A stretch of DNA of 64,000 bases from Tritrichomonas musculus (Eukaryota; Parabasalia; Tritrichomonadida; Tritrichomonadidae). This document shows positions 42,116-53,731 of this stretch, in pieces (within the stretch, counting starts at the first letter, position 1; each line of letters opens with the position of its first letter). The notes under the pieces are model-generated. The model did no database searches, was not told the origin of the DNA, and worked only from the letters and a program-made list of their open reading frames with translations. A program made the translations under genes and the position numbers. The stretch covers positions 434,001-498,000 of the forward strand of contig JAPFFF010000045.1 in NCBI GenBank assembly GCA_039105265.1, in the 5' to 3' direction.

Positions 42116-44155
42116 GGAAAAAATTAAATTGTAGTCTTTATAACATTCATAACTATATTATATATAATGAACATACTTGCACTATTTTGGTCACCATCAG
42201 TTTTTTCTTCTTCATGTTGAAATATAAAGAATCAATACAAAAAAAGTGTTTGCATATCTCAAATTTAAGGTAATATATATTCAGAATGACATGAATATCA
42301 TTCATTTATGCTAATATAAAAGAGAAAGTACAATAGAACGAATATACATGAATCAAAACTAAGTTATTTTTTTGATTACATGGAGATTCATGATATTATT
42401 ATATATTTTTTATGTAATGTTTTAAAAAAGTAATAAAATAGTATTTTCTATTAGTTTCTCCTTTGAAATTTTAAAATTTAAATATATTATATATATATAT
42501 GTGATTGGATACATATCAATTATATGTTTAAATTATGCTAAAATAATATACATATTCATATATTTATATTTTTAGGTCAATCTTATAAAGCTCTCAATTT
42601 ATTTTTTGAATGAAAACATAAATTTCTCATTAAAAATTATATTATTATTATTTTTTAATTTGATATTAGGCATATATATAAATAACAATAGTTATATTTT
42701 TAATATATATCTTCAATTTATCCAAATTATCGAGATGATTATATATTTTAGTCAATTATCTGAATAATATCATTTTAACAGGAATATATATGAGAATAAT
42801 ATTACATAACTGTTGTTTTACCAAATATCATGTGAAGATCAAAAATGTATTGTAATTTCAAACTTTTCAAAACTAATTAAATTCATAAAATTATAAATGA
42901 TAATAATATTTGCATAGAAATATAGTTGATAATCTTATTAAGTTAAGTAAATCTTTTTTATATAAAGGAAAGCAAAGGATTTTCATTTAAATTTCATGAA
43001 TTCTTTAATAAATAAAATATTTTTCGCGTAATTATATATTATAAGTGAAAATAAAATTGATAATTTTGGATTAAAGCCTTATTAATTATATATTTACAAA
43101 ATCATCTTATTTCATCTAAAAAAAAGTTTTTTCATTTTTTAACCTATTGTAAAATCTAATTATACTGTTTTTAAAGTATTATTGATCAAAAAAAAAACTT
43201 ATTCAAAAAATATTTAGAGATATTTAAATTTTATTATGTATCAATGCTTGTGAATAACCACAATTATTCCTCAGAATCTTCTCAATTTTTCCCTTCTCAA
43301 ATATGTGTAGATTGACTTTAGCGGCAAAAATAATTCAAAATATAAAATTAAAATATCTTATTAAATAACATTTAATATAGGTATTAATATATATTATAAT
43401 TATTATATAAAATATAATATACAAATATACATATTACACTATATTTAATACTTATTATATCAAATTTATGATACTTTAATTGTTAATTCAAAATTTTCTT
43501 TGAAATATTGTTAATAAAAAAAATAACCTTTTCAAATTAAAATGTATCAATATCTTAATATATTATGAATATGAATACTTTACCGGAAAAAATATAAATA
43601 TAAATAAAAAATAAACAATTAAAAATAGATTTATATTATGAAAAATAAAACATAAAAACAAAACCATTTTATATAAAAAATTTAATATATAAAAAGCTAT
43701 ATTTCACTTGGAATTCGATATTATATATTGATAAAAACGCAATCATATACAATTTATTAAAAAGAAACAATTTTTTGGAAATTTCAAATAATTTCCAAAA
43801 TACGCTTTTTTTAATTCTATTATAATATTTTGATAATCAAGCTTCATTATAACCAAAATATTGCAAAATTTTCTTTTTTTATATTTTCCATTTAAAAGAT
43901 ATAATAACCCATTAAAATGAATTTCTTCAAAATTTACTCAAAGTCAGCCTAGTTGATTTTCATGTAATATTCAATAAATATTATCATTTATACTTGATAT
44001 AATTTATTTTTTGAATCTAATATCTTTATATCATATGTCGATTATTCCCAATTTTTAAAATATTTCTCCCAAAGATTAAAAATGATCTTAATAAAATACC
44101 GGTAACATAATAATTTATTTTTCTAAATTGCATTAAAATTTATAATTGTTTTTTT

Positions 44156-44323
44156 AAAACCTGGCGTTTTTGAAAAAACGAGTTTTTTAATTTTACCTGG
44201 CAGAAGGTCAAATGTGGCGTTTTTGATTTTTTTAAAAAATATTGATCAAAAACGCCTTTAGAAAAAGTGAAAAATTGAGTAGTTGGAAAAAAATTGAATA
44301 GGCGTTTTTGATTTATCCCCCAA
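44156..44323 (-). repeat. 167-bp element, copy B
   Basis: Reverse complement of 39339-39505. Flanks differ from copy A, so only the element itself was duplicated. The inverted arrangement 4.65 kb apart could make the pair a set of terminal repeats, but nothing coding lies between. Confidence 0.85.
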
Positions 44324-44429
44324 GATATTTGTTGCTGATATATTTATTTTTATTAAGATAAATATTTTTTTGGGTATTTTATGTAATCGAATATATTGAA
44401 TAAATTGAATATTATGAGAGAATCTAAGC

Positions 44430-45586
44430 TAGGCCTCGCAACTTTTTTCTTTCATTCAGAATATTTGATACATCGCATATAATTTATTGAGATGTTAGGT
44501 ATAAAATTCTATAGAATTTTATTTTCCTTTGAAAAAAACTCTCAAATATCTCGCTAATGGAATTGAGAGAATTCAATTTTTCTCAAAATATAAAGAGGTT
44601 TTGAAAGTACTCATAGAAATTAAATAATCTTGCAATAAATCAACAAATAGTTCTCCAATAAAGATTGTAATGAAATATTTTTTCAGCACTATATATTTCT
44701 TACCATTCATTTTATTTAATATTAACAATAATTTTATTCAAATTCCAGGTTATTTTTTATTTGATATAATTTGTGTAATTTACTTTTTTTTTGTAATTGT
44801 AATTGCTTATTTCATTGTCAAATGTCATAATATCTAAGGTTTTAATTAATATTTTCAAAAATAAGATTTTTATGAACACATTTTTATAAAAAAAAATAGT
44901 ATCACAGGTAGTATTCTAATGATTTAAGATTATTTCCATATTTGAATTACGTTTTAACATTTTGATTTCATCTTTGTTTAAAGAATAAAATCACTTAAAA
45001 TAATGATGTATTGAATGCTTTTAAAATAATGATTAATATAAAATAAACCTAATATTGATTCTTAATATATTGATTATTCTTCTTCTTGCAAAATATATAT
45101 TAAAAAAAAATGAAAATTAAAATATTTTATTTATTATGAAAGCTCAATGAATATATTGAATCTAATAAATCAATATTTATTTTCCTTTGAAAAAAGCTAA
45201 CAAATTTTTCGCGAATGGAATTGAGAGAATTCAATTCTTCGCAAAATATAACGAGGTTTTGATATAGCACATATAAATATTTGAAAGAATGTTATAACCA
45301 AAAAAAATTAAGAAGTTGTTAGACATCTCCTTGATAAAATTGATTTATGAAATATATCAAAGCAATTTTTTTACTTATGCTTTTTTAAAAATATACTATT
45401 GAATATTTTTTCATTGAATGAAACATTTTTCTCTTTGAAATTCAGCTTTAAATTAATAATACAAAATGATATTCATATATTTATTTTTTCAAAAATAAAC
45501 TATTTAATAATCTACATTTTTAATTCAAAAATATTGAGAAAATTTTCAGAAATTAAATTGTGAAATTTGAGAACTTGCGAGGTCTA
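44430..45586. mobile_element. hAT-like non-autonomous element, 8-bp target duplication
   Basis: Ends TAGGCCTCGCAACTT (left) and TAGACCTCGCAAGTT (right, reverse complement). ATCTAAGC is repeated directly at 44422-44429 and 45587-45594. The interior is AT-rich and non-coding and includes two direct copies of a block of about 90 bp (44519-44610 and 45178-45270), each with GGAATTGAGAGAATTCAAT. Confidence 0.75.
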
Positions 45587-45631
45587 ATCTAAGCCATTAG
45601 ATTCTTTTTAAAAGTGTCTATATCTAAAAGT

Positions 45632-45761
45632 CATTAAAACATATTTGTTTGAAAGTTTAAAATTTAAATTTGATTAATTTCATTAAAACATATTTGTTTG
45701 AAAGTTTAAAATTTAAATTTGATTAATTTCATTAAAACATATTTGTTTGAAAGTTTAAAAT
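45632..45761. repeat. 49-bp tandem repeat, about 2.7 copies
   Basis: The unit starts CATTAAAACATATTTGTTTG at 45632, 45681 and 45730. The copies are identical, so the expansion is recent. It lies between the hAT-like element and the membrane-protein gene. Confidence 0.9.
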
Positions 45762-45912
45762 TAAACAATAAGAAAAATTTCTGTATTGTTTAATTTAACC
45801 TATTTTATCAAAATTTTGGCCTTATTGTAATGATAAGAAAAATTTCTAATTCTTATAGTTAAATATTTTTCTATAATATTTAGTATTGCATTTGATTTAA
45901 TTATCATTTTTT

Positions 45913-46859
45913 TTAATAAGGTTCAGGCTTGTTGTTGTAAATACTGCATTGACCGAAACTTTCACAATTAGCAGAAGTGAAAATTGAATTATAATCAATG
46001 TTACTCATCACATCAACGTTCACTTTTTGTTTGTACGTAATGAAAGGAACTGATTTTGAACTCAGTTCATAGTAAATTCCAACTCCGAACAAAATAGACG
46101 CAATTCTGGTTGATTTTTTCAAGTACGTTGGAATTTTTTTTCGGAAGATACGATGTAAGTTCCAGCATTCATTGGGTAATAGTCTGTCACTTTTTTGAAA
46201 CCAGGATCGCATTTGTTAATATTAGACATAATTGCGTTATAATTAGCTGAGAAAGTGGTCGACATGTTGATATCTTTTTCGTAAACGAAGTAGAACATTT
46301 CTGGTACATTTTTGAACTCGTAAATTGGCGATTCAATTTCGGATTTGATTGGGATGACAACACCACTTCTTGAATAGCAAATTCTATCTTGTTCGTCACA
46401 ATTTGAGCTACCATGACAGATGTTATTTGAAACTGTGTCCTTTGAATAAATATAGGCAATTTCAATTAGATTAGAGAAAAATTGACTGCAATCGTCACAA
46501 TCCAGCAGAAGGCAATCAAAATAGCAATGACAATCAATCCGCATTTCGCTTTGTGCTTAATGATGCCCAATCCGTACAAAATTAAAAATACTCCTAATAA
46601 TATTATTAGGGTGTGGATGATGAAATGAACTGAAATAACGTCCGGATTAGGACGTTTAAATGTAGCGTCTGGTAGTTTGCGCTTGTTATCTTTGATTCGA
46701 TTGTTCGGTATAACATACATTATTATCATATCGAGTAATCCTAAAAATACAAAGTATCAATGCTACCCAGTTGATCGTTCGTAATGAGGTAGGCTCAACA
46801 ACTGTCACTGGATCGTCGTAGTTCAGCTTCTCATCTTCAAGTTCGAATGCTTGTGTCAT
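45913..46859 (-). pseudogene. Four-TM membrane protein gene with three homopolymer-associated frameshifts
   Basis: Starts at the ATG at 46859 (MTQAFELEDEKLNY). It continues through hydrophobic segments WVALILCIF plus GLLDMIIMYVI, VHFIIHTLIILLGVFLILYG, GLIVIAILIAFCWIVTIAV and, near the C end, ASILFGVGIYY. A Cys-rich loop (NNICHGSSNCDEQDRICYS) separates TM3 and TM4, so the topology is like that of the gene at 38246. Three frame changes are needed: near 46741 (by the T run in ATTTTTAGG), near 46475 (T run in AATTTTTCTC) and near 46136 (A run of eight). Coding-like composition continues across each, so sequencing error is as likely as true decay. The protein is unnamed. Confidence 0.6.
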
Positions 46860-47042
46860 TATTTGAAATAAAGCGAACTTTTTCAAATCCCAATAAATCG
46901 AGATATAGACAGATCAGCGAAACCAAATCCTACCGATTACCGACTGAACATACAAAAATTGAAAAGTTTTTGGGTTTACGATCACAATCTAAGCATATAT
47001 TGCTGAATTTGACGTTCCTCTTGGCATACATATTTCATTTTT

Positions 47043-47148
47043 TTGAGATTTATCTTAAATCTCTCTCTCTTTTTTAAATTATACAATAAAGCATTATTAA
47101 ATGTTTATTATATATTCAACTAAAAAGAGAGAGATTTAAGATAAATTT
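47043..47148. repeat. Small foldback with 30-bp arms
   Basis: GAGATTTATCTTAAATCTCT at 47043 is mirrored by AGAGAGATTTAAGATAAATTT at 47126, around a 45-base loop. The loop word AAATTATACAATAAAGCATTA is itself mirrored at 48275-48295, on the far side of the neighbouring transposon. Confidence 0.65.
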
Positions 47149-47158
47149 ATAGTTGATA

Positions 47159-48274
47159 CCCTTACAAATTAACTGTCATTTTTTTTTGCGGAATAAACGT
47201 ACGTAAAATTTTCATTTAAAATTTTTAAAATTTTTTTTTGAATAAACTCAATTCAAAAAAGAATTGTCATTTACAAAACATATATTTTTTAACAGATAAT
47301 TAGTAATCCTTTAGATTTTATTAGAAAGAAATATGCTTTATAAGAAAATCTTATTTTTTATGAAAAAGTGAAATTAATCTAATTTTGAAAGAGTGATCGT
47401 AAATCATAAAATTCACCCATTTTTTTATACAAGTTCCTTTGCTCAATTTCTACTTAAATCTTGCTTCTGAAACATCGAGACCAAAATATTATTACAGTTC
47501 CTAAGTGTATAGATGATCTCAATTCGTTGCTAATTCAAATTTGAAAGATTATTCGATGACGATATTTATTTTTTTCGATTCTTTTTAATTTTATGGTTTT
47601 TACTAAACATATTCTTTATAATCATTCTCTTATTATGCTTTTTATTTGACCCTTTTTGCTTTTTTTAATATTATTCCATAAAGATTGAAAATCGCTATAA
47701 TTTGATTAATTTGTGCTTCCAATGTGCGTTTTAGATAATAATTAAGTATAATACTTAAGTATGAATCTTACTTTTAATAATAATCACTCAAAAATTTCAA
47801 TTTTAGCTTTTTTTAAATAAAAAAATATAGAAAAAGTCGATGAATAATGAGATTTATATTAAAAAAATGGTATAAATAAATTTAATATTATTTATAATTA
47901 TATTATAACTATAAATATTGGGAATTAATTCGAATTTTTTATTAATAAAAAAATTGCTAACGATTAAAAAAACAAAATTTGTTATAACTTGGGCATTAAA
48001 TAATATAGGATATAATGATTTAAATCCCCAAAGATTTTATCCAAATATTTGTTAAATATAAAGAAAAACCTCATTTACATGTAAAATCAATAATAAACGG
48101 TCAAAATTCAGATAAAAAAAAAATTATTTCAAAAAAATTCAATGGGAATAAAAAGAATTGTCAGATTTTGAGAGAGAAAGTAAAATTATTTGTGAGAAAA
48201 TTTTTCAAAAATTTCTTCTTACGTTTACTCGTACGTTTATTCCGCAAAAAAAAATGACAGTTAATTTGTAAGGG
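47159..48274. mobile_element. TA-flanked DNA element with about 46-bp perfect TIRs
   Basis: CCCTTACAAATTAACTGTCA and the following TTTTTTTTTGCGGAATAAACGTACG are exactly mirrored at the right end. TA lies immediately outside both ends (47157-47158 and 48275-48276), fitting a Tc1/mariner-type target. The 1.0-kb interior has no transposase that I can recognise, so it is non-autonomous. Confidence 0.75.
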
Positions 48275-48295
48275 TAATGCTTTATTGTATAATTT

Positions 48296-48809
48296 TTCTT
48301 TTTTCTTGCTTTTTTAAGTTTTAATTAAACTTTGGTGGATTTTCGTACATTAACTTCCATGGCTTTGCTTTTCTAAGCAGAACCAAATGAAACGTAGCAT
48401 TTATTACTGGTACTGATCACCCAAAACAGACTTTTTGTAAGGGTACTCAAAAATAGAAAGAAAATAATTTTTATTACTTGGACAGAACTCAAAATCGGTA
48501 AAAAGCAATTTTTATATAAGATTTTCATTGGCAAAAATAAACTCACAGTCAAATTACTTGTCATTGATAGCAGAACTGTTTAATCGTACAATTGCAATAT
48601 TTTGGCAATTAAAAGTTCAGAAAAACGCTTTTGTTTATCTTTCAAAAGTTGATGAAAAATGTGAAAAAGCATTTTTTGCTTTGTATTTGTAAAATTTGCC
48701 AAAATAAATATTACTTGTGTATGTATTAATCTATAAAATAAACAATGATATTTCATATGTGTTATTTAATATGATATTTTTTATTGATGAGTCAGAAATA
48801 AATGTGTTT
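48296..48809. other. Intergenic region, 3' side of BTB gene
   Basis: No supported gene. GTAAGGGTA, the outer word of the neighbouring element's TIR, recurs at about 48437 and may mark a relic end. Confidence 0.35.
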
Positions 48810-50321
48810 TTATGGTTCATACAACTTCCCATAAAATTCAATGTTAGCAATTGAGAAATCCGGATGATTAGAGCACCTCAAATTTAAATCTGAAGTCAAT
48901 CGAATGAACCTAAACTGATTTGTCATTGAAATATTAAATACGTGACTTTTATCTTGGCCATTTAATTCCTCAATATTCTTTCGTTCATCCACCAACGTAC
49001 AATTGCTTCCATCGTCTGATATTTCAATTCTCCAGCTCCTCAAAAAAGAATGTCCGCCAACATGCCGTGTTCTTATTGCATATGAATTCAGTTGAACTTT
49101 TCGTTCTTTGAAATCAAACAGAATCCAGGCTGGATTAGAATCAACATGAGTCCAGCATTTTCGATTGTTGTAGTCGAAGAGAGTTTTAACATCGCCGCAG
49201 CATATACGCGGATTTTTTACTTCGATTGTATTGTTTGATATGATGTTTCCATTTGACGTGTCAGTCAGATACTTGCAGATTCCGTCAAACTGATTCTGGC
49301 CGTTGTAAACAAATTCCTTGTAATTGGCTGCTACTTGACTTGTGGCTCTTTCGTTTTTCATTTCATTTTTAACGGGAAGAACAAGTCTCTTCTTAATGCT
49401 AGTCCAAAGATATGGATCTAGATCAATAAATTCAAGTTCATTCAAAAAGTTCTCTATTGTTCTTTCATTCAAAAATTCATAACGAACTTTTTCAAAGAAA
49501 AATTCTTCATTTTCTTTAGTGAAATGAGATTGAATAAACTGGCGACGATGAAGTAGTATTTGTAAAAGTGAATCTTCACTCTCTATTTTAAGCTCATCAG
49601 CCGTTAAAATGTCATTCAGAATGAGTGATTTCATGTTAACAAACATTTTTTCGTCAATTTCATAAAAATGAGAAGCGACTTCTTTGATAAATTGTGTGTA
49701 ATCTTCATTTAGATACTTTCTGATGTGAGCCATAATGTCTTGATCATAATTGCTACTTAAGTGAAACTTTTTGAGAAGATTGAGAAAGCTCTCAATTTTT
49801 GAGAGTTTTAATAATTTTTGTTCAATTGTTTCTTTACTGTTTGCTTGCTGGCTATTTGAATTATTTGTTAATAAAATGTGTGAATATATTTGTTGTTTTA
49901 ATTCTTCATTATCTAATGCTTCTGCTAATATTATTAATGAGATAATATTGCTCCCATTATACTTTTGCTGGTCTGAAGAGTTTGATATATTATTGAGCTG
50001 TTGGTTCATTGTGGTGATCTCTTCATCGTTGATTTCAATTGTTTCACCTTGAAGAAGCTTTTTTAAATTTATAATGATATTTTGTTCACATTGCATTTTT
50101 TGTTGGCTTGATACAAATATTTGTTCAGGAATTTGAATTTGGATCGAATTTTCTGTCGGATCTGAAAGAAGAATTTTTGAAACTGTATTAGAAAGAAATG
50201 CAGCCAAAAATTTATGGCAGTGGATTTCTTCATTGTCAATAAAGAAAAGAAATTCATCAAATCCAGAAATTTTTGAAGCTTGGCTAAAGTTTCTCGTAGA
50301 TAAACTAATTGATAAGCGCAT
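48810..50321 (-). CDS. BTB-BACK-discoidin domain protein
   Basis: The ATG at 50321 (MRLSISLSTRN) gives 503 residues. A longer upstream frame reaches into the foldback element and is not part of the gene. A BTB fold lies at about 18-110 (EFLFFIDNEEIHCHKFLAAFLS is the typical core), followed by a helical BACK-like region (about 150-340). A discoidin F5/8 type C domain spans about 355-500 (FDGICKYLTD, WILFDFKERKVQLNSYAIRT, SWRIEISDDGSNC, FRFIRLT, NIEFYGKLY). This three-part design is a large trichomonad family; BTB usually dimerises and recruits Cullin-3 ligases, and the discoidin domain would bind a ligand. It is divergent from the ankyrin gene, with the foldback element between their starts. 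Confidence 0.88.
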   Translation of the reverse strand: MRLSISLSTRNFSQASKISGFDEFLFFIDNEEIHCHKFLAAFLSNTVSKILLSDPTENSIQIQIPEQIFVSSQQKMQCEQNIIINLKKLLQGETIEINDEEITTMNQQLNNISNSSDQQKYNGSNIISLIILAEALDNEELKQQIYSHILLTNNSNSQQANSKETIEQKLLKLSKIESFLNLLKKFHLSSNYDQDIMAHIRKYLNEDYTQFIKEVASHFYEIDEKMFVNMKSLILNDILTADELKIESEDSLLQILLHRRQFIQSHFTKENEEFFFEKVRYEFLNERTIENFLNELEFIDLDPYLWTSIKKRLVLPVKNEMKNERATSQVAANYKEFVYNGQNQFDGICKYLTDTSNGNIISNNTIEVKNPRICCGDVKTLFDYNNRKCWTHVDSNPAWILFDFKERKVQLNSYAIRTRHVGGHSFLRSWRIEISDDGSNCTLVDERKNIEELNGQDKSHVFNISMTNQFRFIRLTSDLNLRCSNHPDFSIANIEFYGKLYEP

Positions 50322-50384
50322 TTTAAAAATGTAAAATTTTAAATACTTATTGAAAAATTTGTGAGAAAAATTTTCCAATTTTTT

Positions 50385-50699
50385 GGGCAATCGTTTTTGT
50401 TCCCAGACAAACCTAGTCAAATTTTGTTCCCACTGGTCAATTAAATTGAACTTATAAAAAAAAAATATAGATAAGATTTTATGTTCCAAATTTTTCCCAG
50501 TGTTTTTGCCCCGACCGTGGGGTCTCGTCTACGCCTTCGCTACGATCAGGCTTCGCTCGACGCCCACTTGGGGCAGTAGAAACCCTGGGAAAATTATGGA
50601 AAAATATAAAATCTTTCTTCATTTTTTTTTTTTTAAATCAATAATTGACCTTGGGAACAAAATTTGACTAGGTTTGTCTGGGAACAAAAACGATTGCCC
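50385..50699. mobile_element. Foldback MITE with GC-rich loop and 9-bp target duplication
   Basis: Arms of about 128 bp (50385-50512 and 50570-50699) are imperfect reverse complements: GGGCAATCGTTTTTGTTCCC, AGACAAACCTAGTCAAATTT, GGTCAATTA, AAGATTTTAT and TTTCCCAG are all mirrored. The outside is CAATTTTTT at 50376-50384 and 50700-50708. The 57-base loop is strikingly GC-rich (GACCGTGGGGTCTCGTCTAC, CTTCGCTCGACGCCCA). It lies between two divergent gene starts, so it may affect their promoters. Confidence 0.85.
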
Positions 50700-50818
50700 C
50701 AATTTTTTAGAAAAGTCTGAAGAAAAACTGTAATCCCATACAAATCAATGTGATACTTCAAAAAAGTCTGAAGAAAAAACTGGAATCACAGTTTAAAAAA
50801 GATGCTGTTCAACGAACT

Positions 50819-51905
50819 ATGGCTAAAAATTGTGATGTTGACCATTTAATGAACAAAAAGTCAAGTAAATATCATTATTTCGAAGAAATGAAAAAATCAG
50901 AATATAAAGAAGAAAGATTTTTCATTATGCATACTCATGATTTAGAAGTAACATCTGGCTTACACTGTGCTCTTCAAAAAGGAAATCTTGACACTGTTTC
51001 AGTTTTATTAAATTCAAAAAATATCAATGTTGACGCCAAATCAAGAAAATATTATAAAACATTAAAGAGACACAATCCTTATGGAGGTGATGATGAATAT
51101 TACACAAATAAAGAAGTGAAATCTTTATTGCATGAAGCAATTATAAGTGGTTATGTTGATGTTGTTTCTCTTTTAGTGTCTCTAAAAAATGTTGATATTA
51201 AAGAGCTTTTTGAATTTAATAGAGAATTTAGCGAAGCATTTTGTACATCGCATAATTATATATGTGATAAAGTAAGAAAAACGCCATTATTACTTGCTAC
51301 AGAATATGGATATATCGAAATAATGAAATTTTTATTATCACAAAAAAATGTCGATATTAATGAGACATCAGAAACAGTAAAATATAGAGCTGGAGGATGC
51401 GAAGTATATACAAAATCAGCAACAAAAGAGATGATAACTCCTTTATCTGCAGCACTTAAAAAAGGTAACTTTGATGCTGTTAAATTTTTTTTTATCTCAG
51501 CTAACAATTGATGTCAACATTGATTTTACAGAGATAAAAATAAATATGAAAAAATTTTATGATGAAATTGTAGACATTTTCAAAGTCCAAAAAGGAAGAA
51601 TCAAAAATAAAATTACCACTTTATGTTTATCAGTTATGTCTAATGATATCGATATTGTTAAACTTTTATTAAGTGTTCCAAATGTCGATGTTAATAAAGT
51701 ATCTGTTATAGATAGTGAAAAATACAGAGAAGCAGCAATGATAAGAGCACCTCTACATTTGGCAGTTGATGAAAAAAATATTGAAATTATACAGCTCTTA
51801 TTGCAACAAAAAGATATCGATACAAACATTATAGATGAAAATGAGAAAAAACCAATTGATCATACTGATGATGAAAAAATCATAAATTTATTCAAAAGTG
51901 CATAA
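50819..51905 (+). CDS. Ankyrin-repeat protein with one homopolymer frameshift
   Basis: The start is taken as the ATG at 50819, although the frame is open a little further up. About six ankyrin repeats follow: GLHCALQKGNLDTVSVLLNS, LLHEAIISGYVDVVSLLVSL, PLLLATEYGYIEIMKFLLSQ, PLSAALKKGNFDAVKF, TLCLSVMSNDIDIVKLLLSV and PLHLAVDEKNIEIIQLLLQQ. A frame change occurs in the T9 run of GTTAAATTTTTTTTTATC near 51487. The fourth repeat runs straight on in the next frame (LSQLTIDVNIDF), so a one-base length error in the run would restore one gene of about 360 codons. Ankyrin proteins of this kind are abundant in trichomonads and act as adaptors; the partner is unknown. Confidence 0.75.
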
Positions 51906-52144
51906 TATATTTTGAAAGGAGCATTCATTCTACATTATACAATTTTATCACATAATTAAGAGTCTTAAATCAAATAAAAAAAAAATTCAAATTTATTAAA
52001 GATTTCTATTTTTTGGGAAAAGGATTCAAATGCATCATTGTTAACTCAAATTTTGATGCAGAAAAAGATTTCGATTTTAGTTTAAAACCGCTTTTTGAGA
52101 ATTTAAAAAATTGAAATAACAATAATGTTAAAATACTCTTTTCT

Positions 52145-53563
52145 TTTCAACAAGAAAAACTTTCATCTTTATTTTCCAAGATTCATTTAACTGTTAATTG
52201 GAAAAACATTATTTGAGAACAAGGTGAGACAGTTCGAAAATTATTGAATAATAATCAAATACAAATTCCATCCCTATGTAATGGTCATCATACATGCAAA
52301 TTATGCAAAGTATTAGTTGATAACAAACCAAAACTCGCCTGTTCTACCTAAATAAAAGAATGAATGGTTATATCCACAAAATCAGAAATCAATAAAGCAT
52401 GATATCTTACAGAGATTATCCAAACTTCCAAAAAGTTCGACAGTTGAAAATGTGATAAAAATGGTTCAAAATGACAAATACAAGCCAACATATATAGATG
52501 ACACAACTAATTCAATTCGAGTTGATTATTCAAAATGCATTGATTGCGGAACATGTCTAGAAAACTGTGGTGGCGGTTTTCTGATTAAAGATGGACATAT
52601 ACAAGCATTCTGAGGTTTTGGTCTCAAAGCATCAGGATGCACATCATGTGGAAAATGTGCTGAATCATTTACACAAACAACATTCCATTATAAAGGGATG
52701 CATTTTTGAATCAAGGAACAGCCAGAGTTATATCTGCAGATGCTTCTATTCTCTTAGATTTGGAAGATAAATTCAAGTTGAATAATCATTAAAATTACAC
52801 CAATCTTCTCTGTTTGTTGAAGAATCTTGGATTTGACTATTTCGTTGATAACACTTTGTTGAGTGACATTGTAATCATCAACGATGTCAAGCAAATTGAA
52901 AAAGACCAATCAAGAGGAAAAAAATCAAACGTTGGTACTTCTTGTGTTTCTTTGTTAAAAAAGATTCGTAAAACTGATCCAATACGTGCAGATCAAGTAG
53001 TTCAGGTTTTGTTATGTGAAAAAGAGAAGTTTACAACTTTTGTCATTTCTGGATGTTTTTCAATTGGTGGTCTTCAATAGTACTTGTCTGTTGGCATTTC
53101 TCCAGATGAGTTTTTTTGTCAATTTTCAAAGAAAAATGTGGAGATTCAAGCATTGGATCCTTATTCTTCGAATCTCCACGTGAAGCATTACCACTTGGCT
53201 CCAGTGAAGCATGCATGGTCATCTCTGATGAAGCTTTCGCTGATTTTGTTGCAAAATCAAACCACTTCAATTCAAAAATGTTGATCGTCTATATGAAATC
53301 GCAAATGCTAATCTTTCAGAGAATCAGAAGTTTAAAATTGCTGTAACTAACAGGAGAAAAGGTTCTGACAAATTAATGAAAAAGAAGTTGAATGATTTAA
53401 TCAACGTTTTACCTGTAGAATGCTATTCATCTCACAGCCTTGACAGCAACACTGTTAAAAGATTCATAGCAGAAGAAGAGATTCGTAAAGTTAAGAAGGC
53501 ATGGAATAATGATGCTGCTTGGAAAGCATGGAAATATTTAAGTCCCATAATTAGGGACAATTA
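52145..53563 (+). pseudogene. [FeFe]-hydrogenase-like iron-sulfur protein pseudogene
   Basis: The order of motifs follows the N-terminal half of hydrogenosomal [FeFe] hydrogenases. A presequence-like stretch (LSSLFSKIHL) has the expected ATG reading AAA. Next is a 2Fe-2S plant-ferredoxin domain (EQGETVRKLLNNNQIQIPSL then CNGHHTCKLCKV and AC), then two 4Fe-4S clusters (CIDCGTCLENCGG near 52537, CTSCGKC near 52648). KNLGFDYFVDNTLLSDIVI near 52817 is like the hydrogenase LGFD..FD..F.AD(L/I) segment. The H-cluster motif TSCCP is not found. There are several stops (for example at 52202, 52612 and 52708) and frame changes. The 3' part (to the stop at 53561) is protein-like but unassigned. A NuoG/Nar-type relative is the alternative. 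Confidence 0.55.
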
Positions 53564-53731
53564 GATGAAGGTTAACATAGTATAATTAGTTTGGATTTTT
53601 CATAAGTGTTTATAATATTTAATATAATATATAATAGTTGTTCTATCTAAAATATTTCTAATATTTATTCATATTATCGAGATAAAAATGTTTTATTCAA
53701 AATATATCTAATTTGAATGACTATTCAAATA

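Noticed and set aside
44519-45270. Two 90-bp direct copies 660 bp apart considered as terminal repeats of a retroelement
   Set aside because: They lie inside an hAT-like element with its own 8-bp duplication, contain no coding sequence between them and do not start or end like LTRs.
48373-48564. 63-codon minus-strand frame downstream of the BTB gene
   Set aside because: No motif; adjacent frames are equally open, so it is probably chance or an unrecognisable relic.
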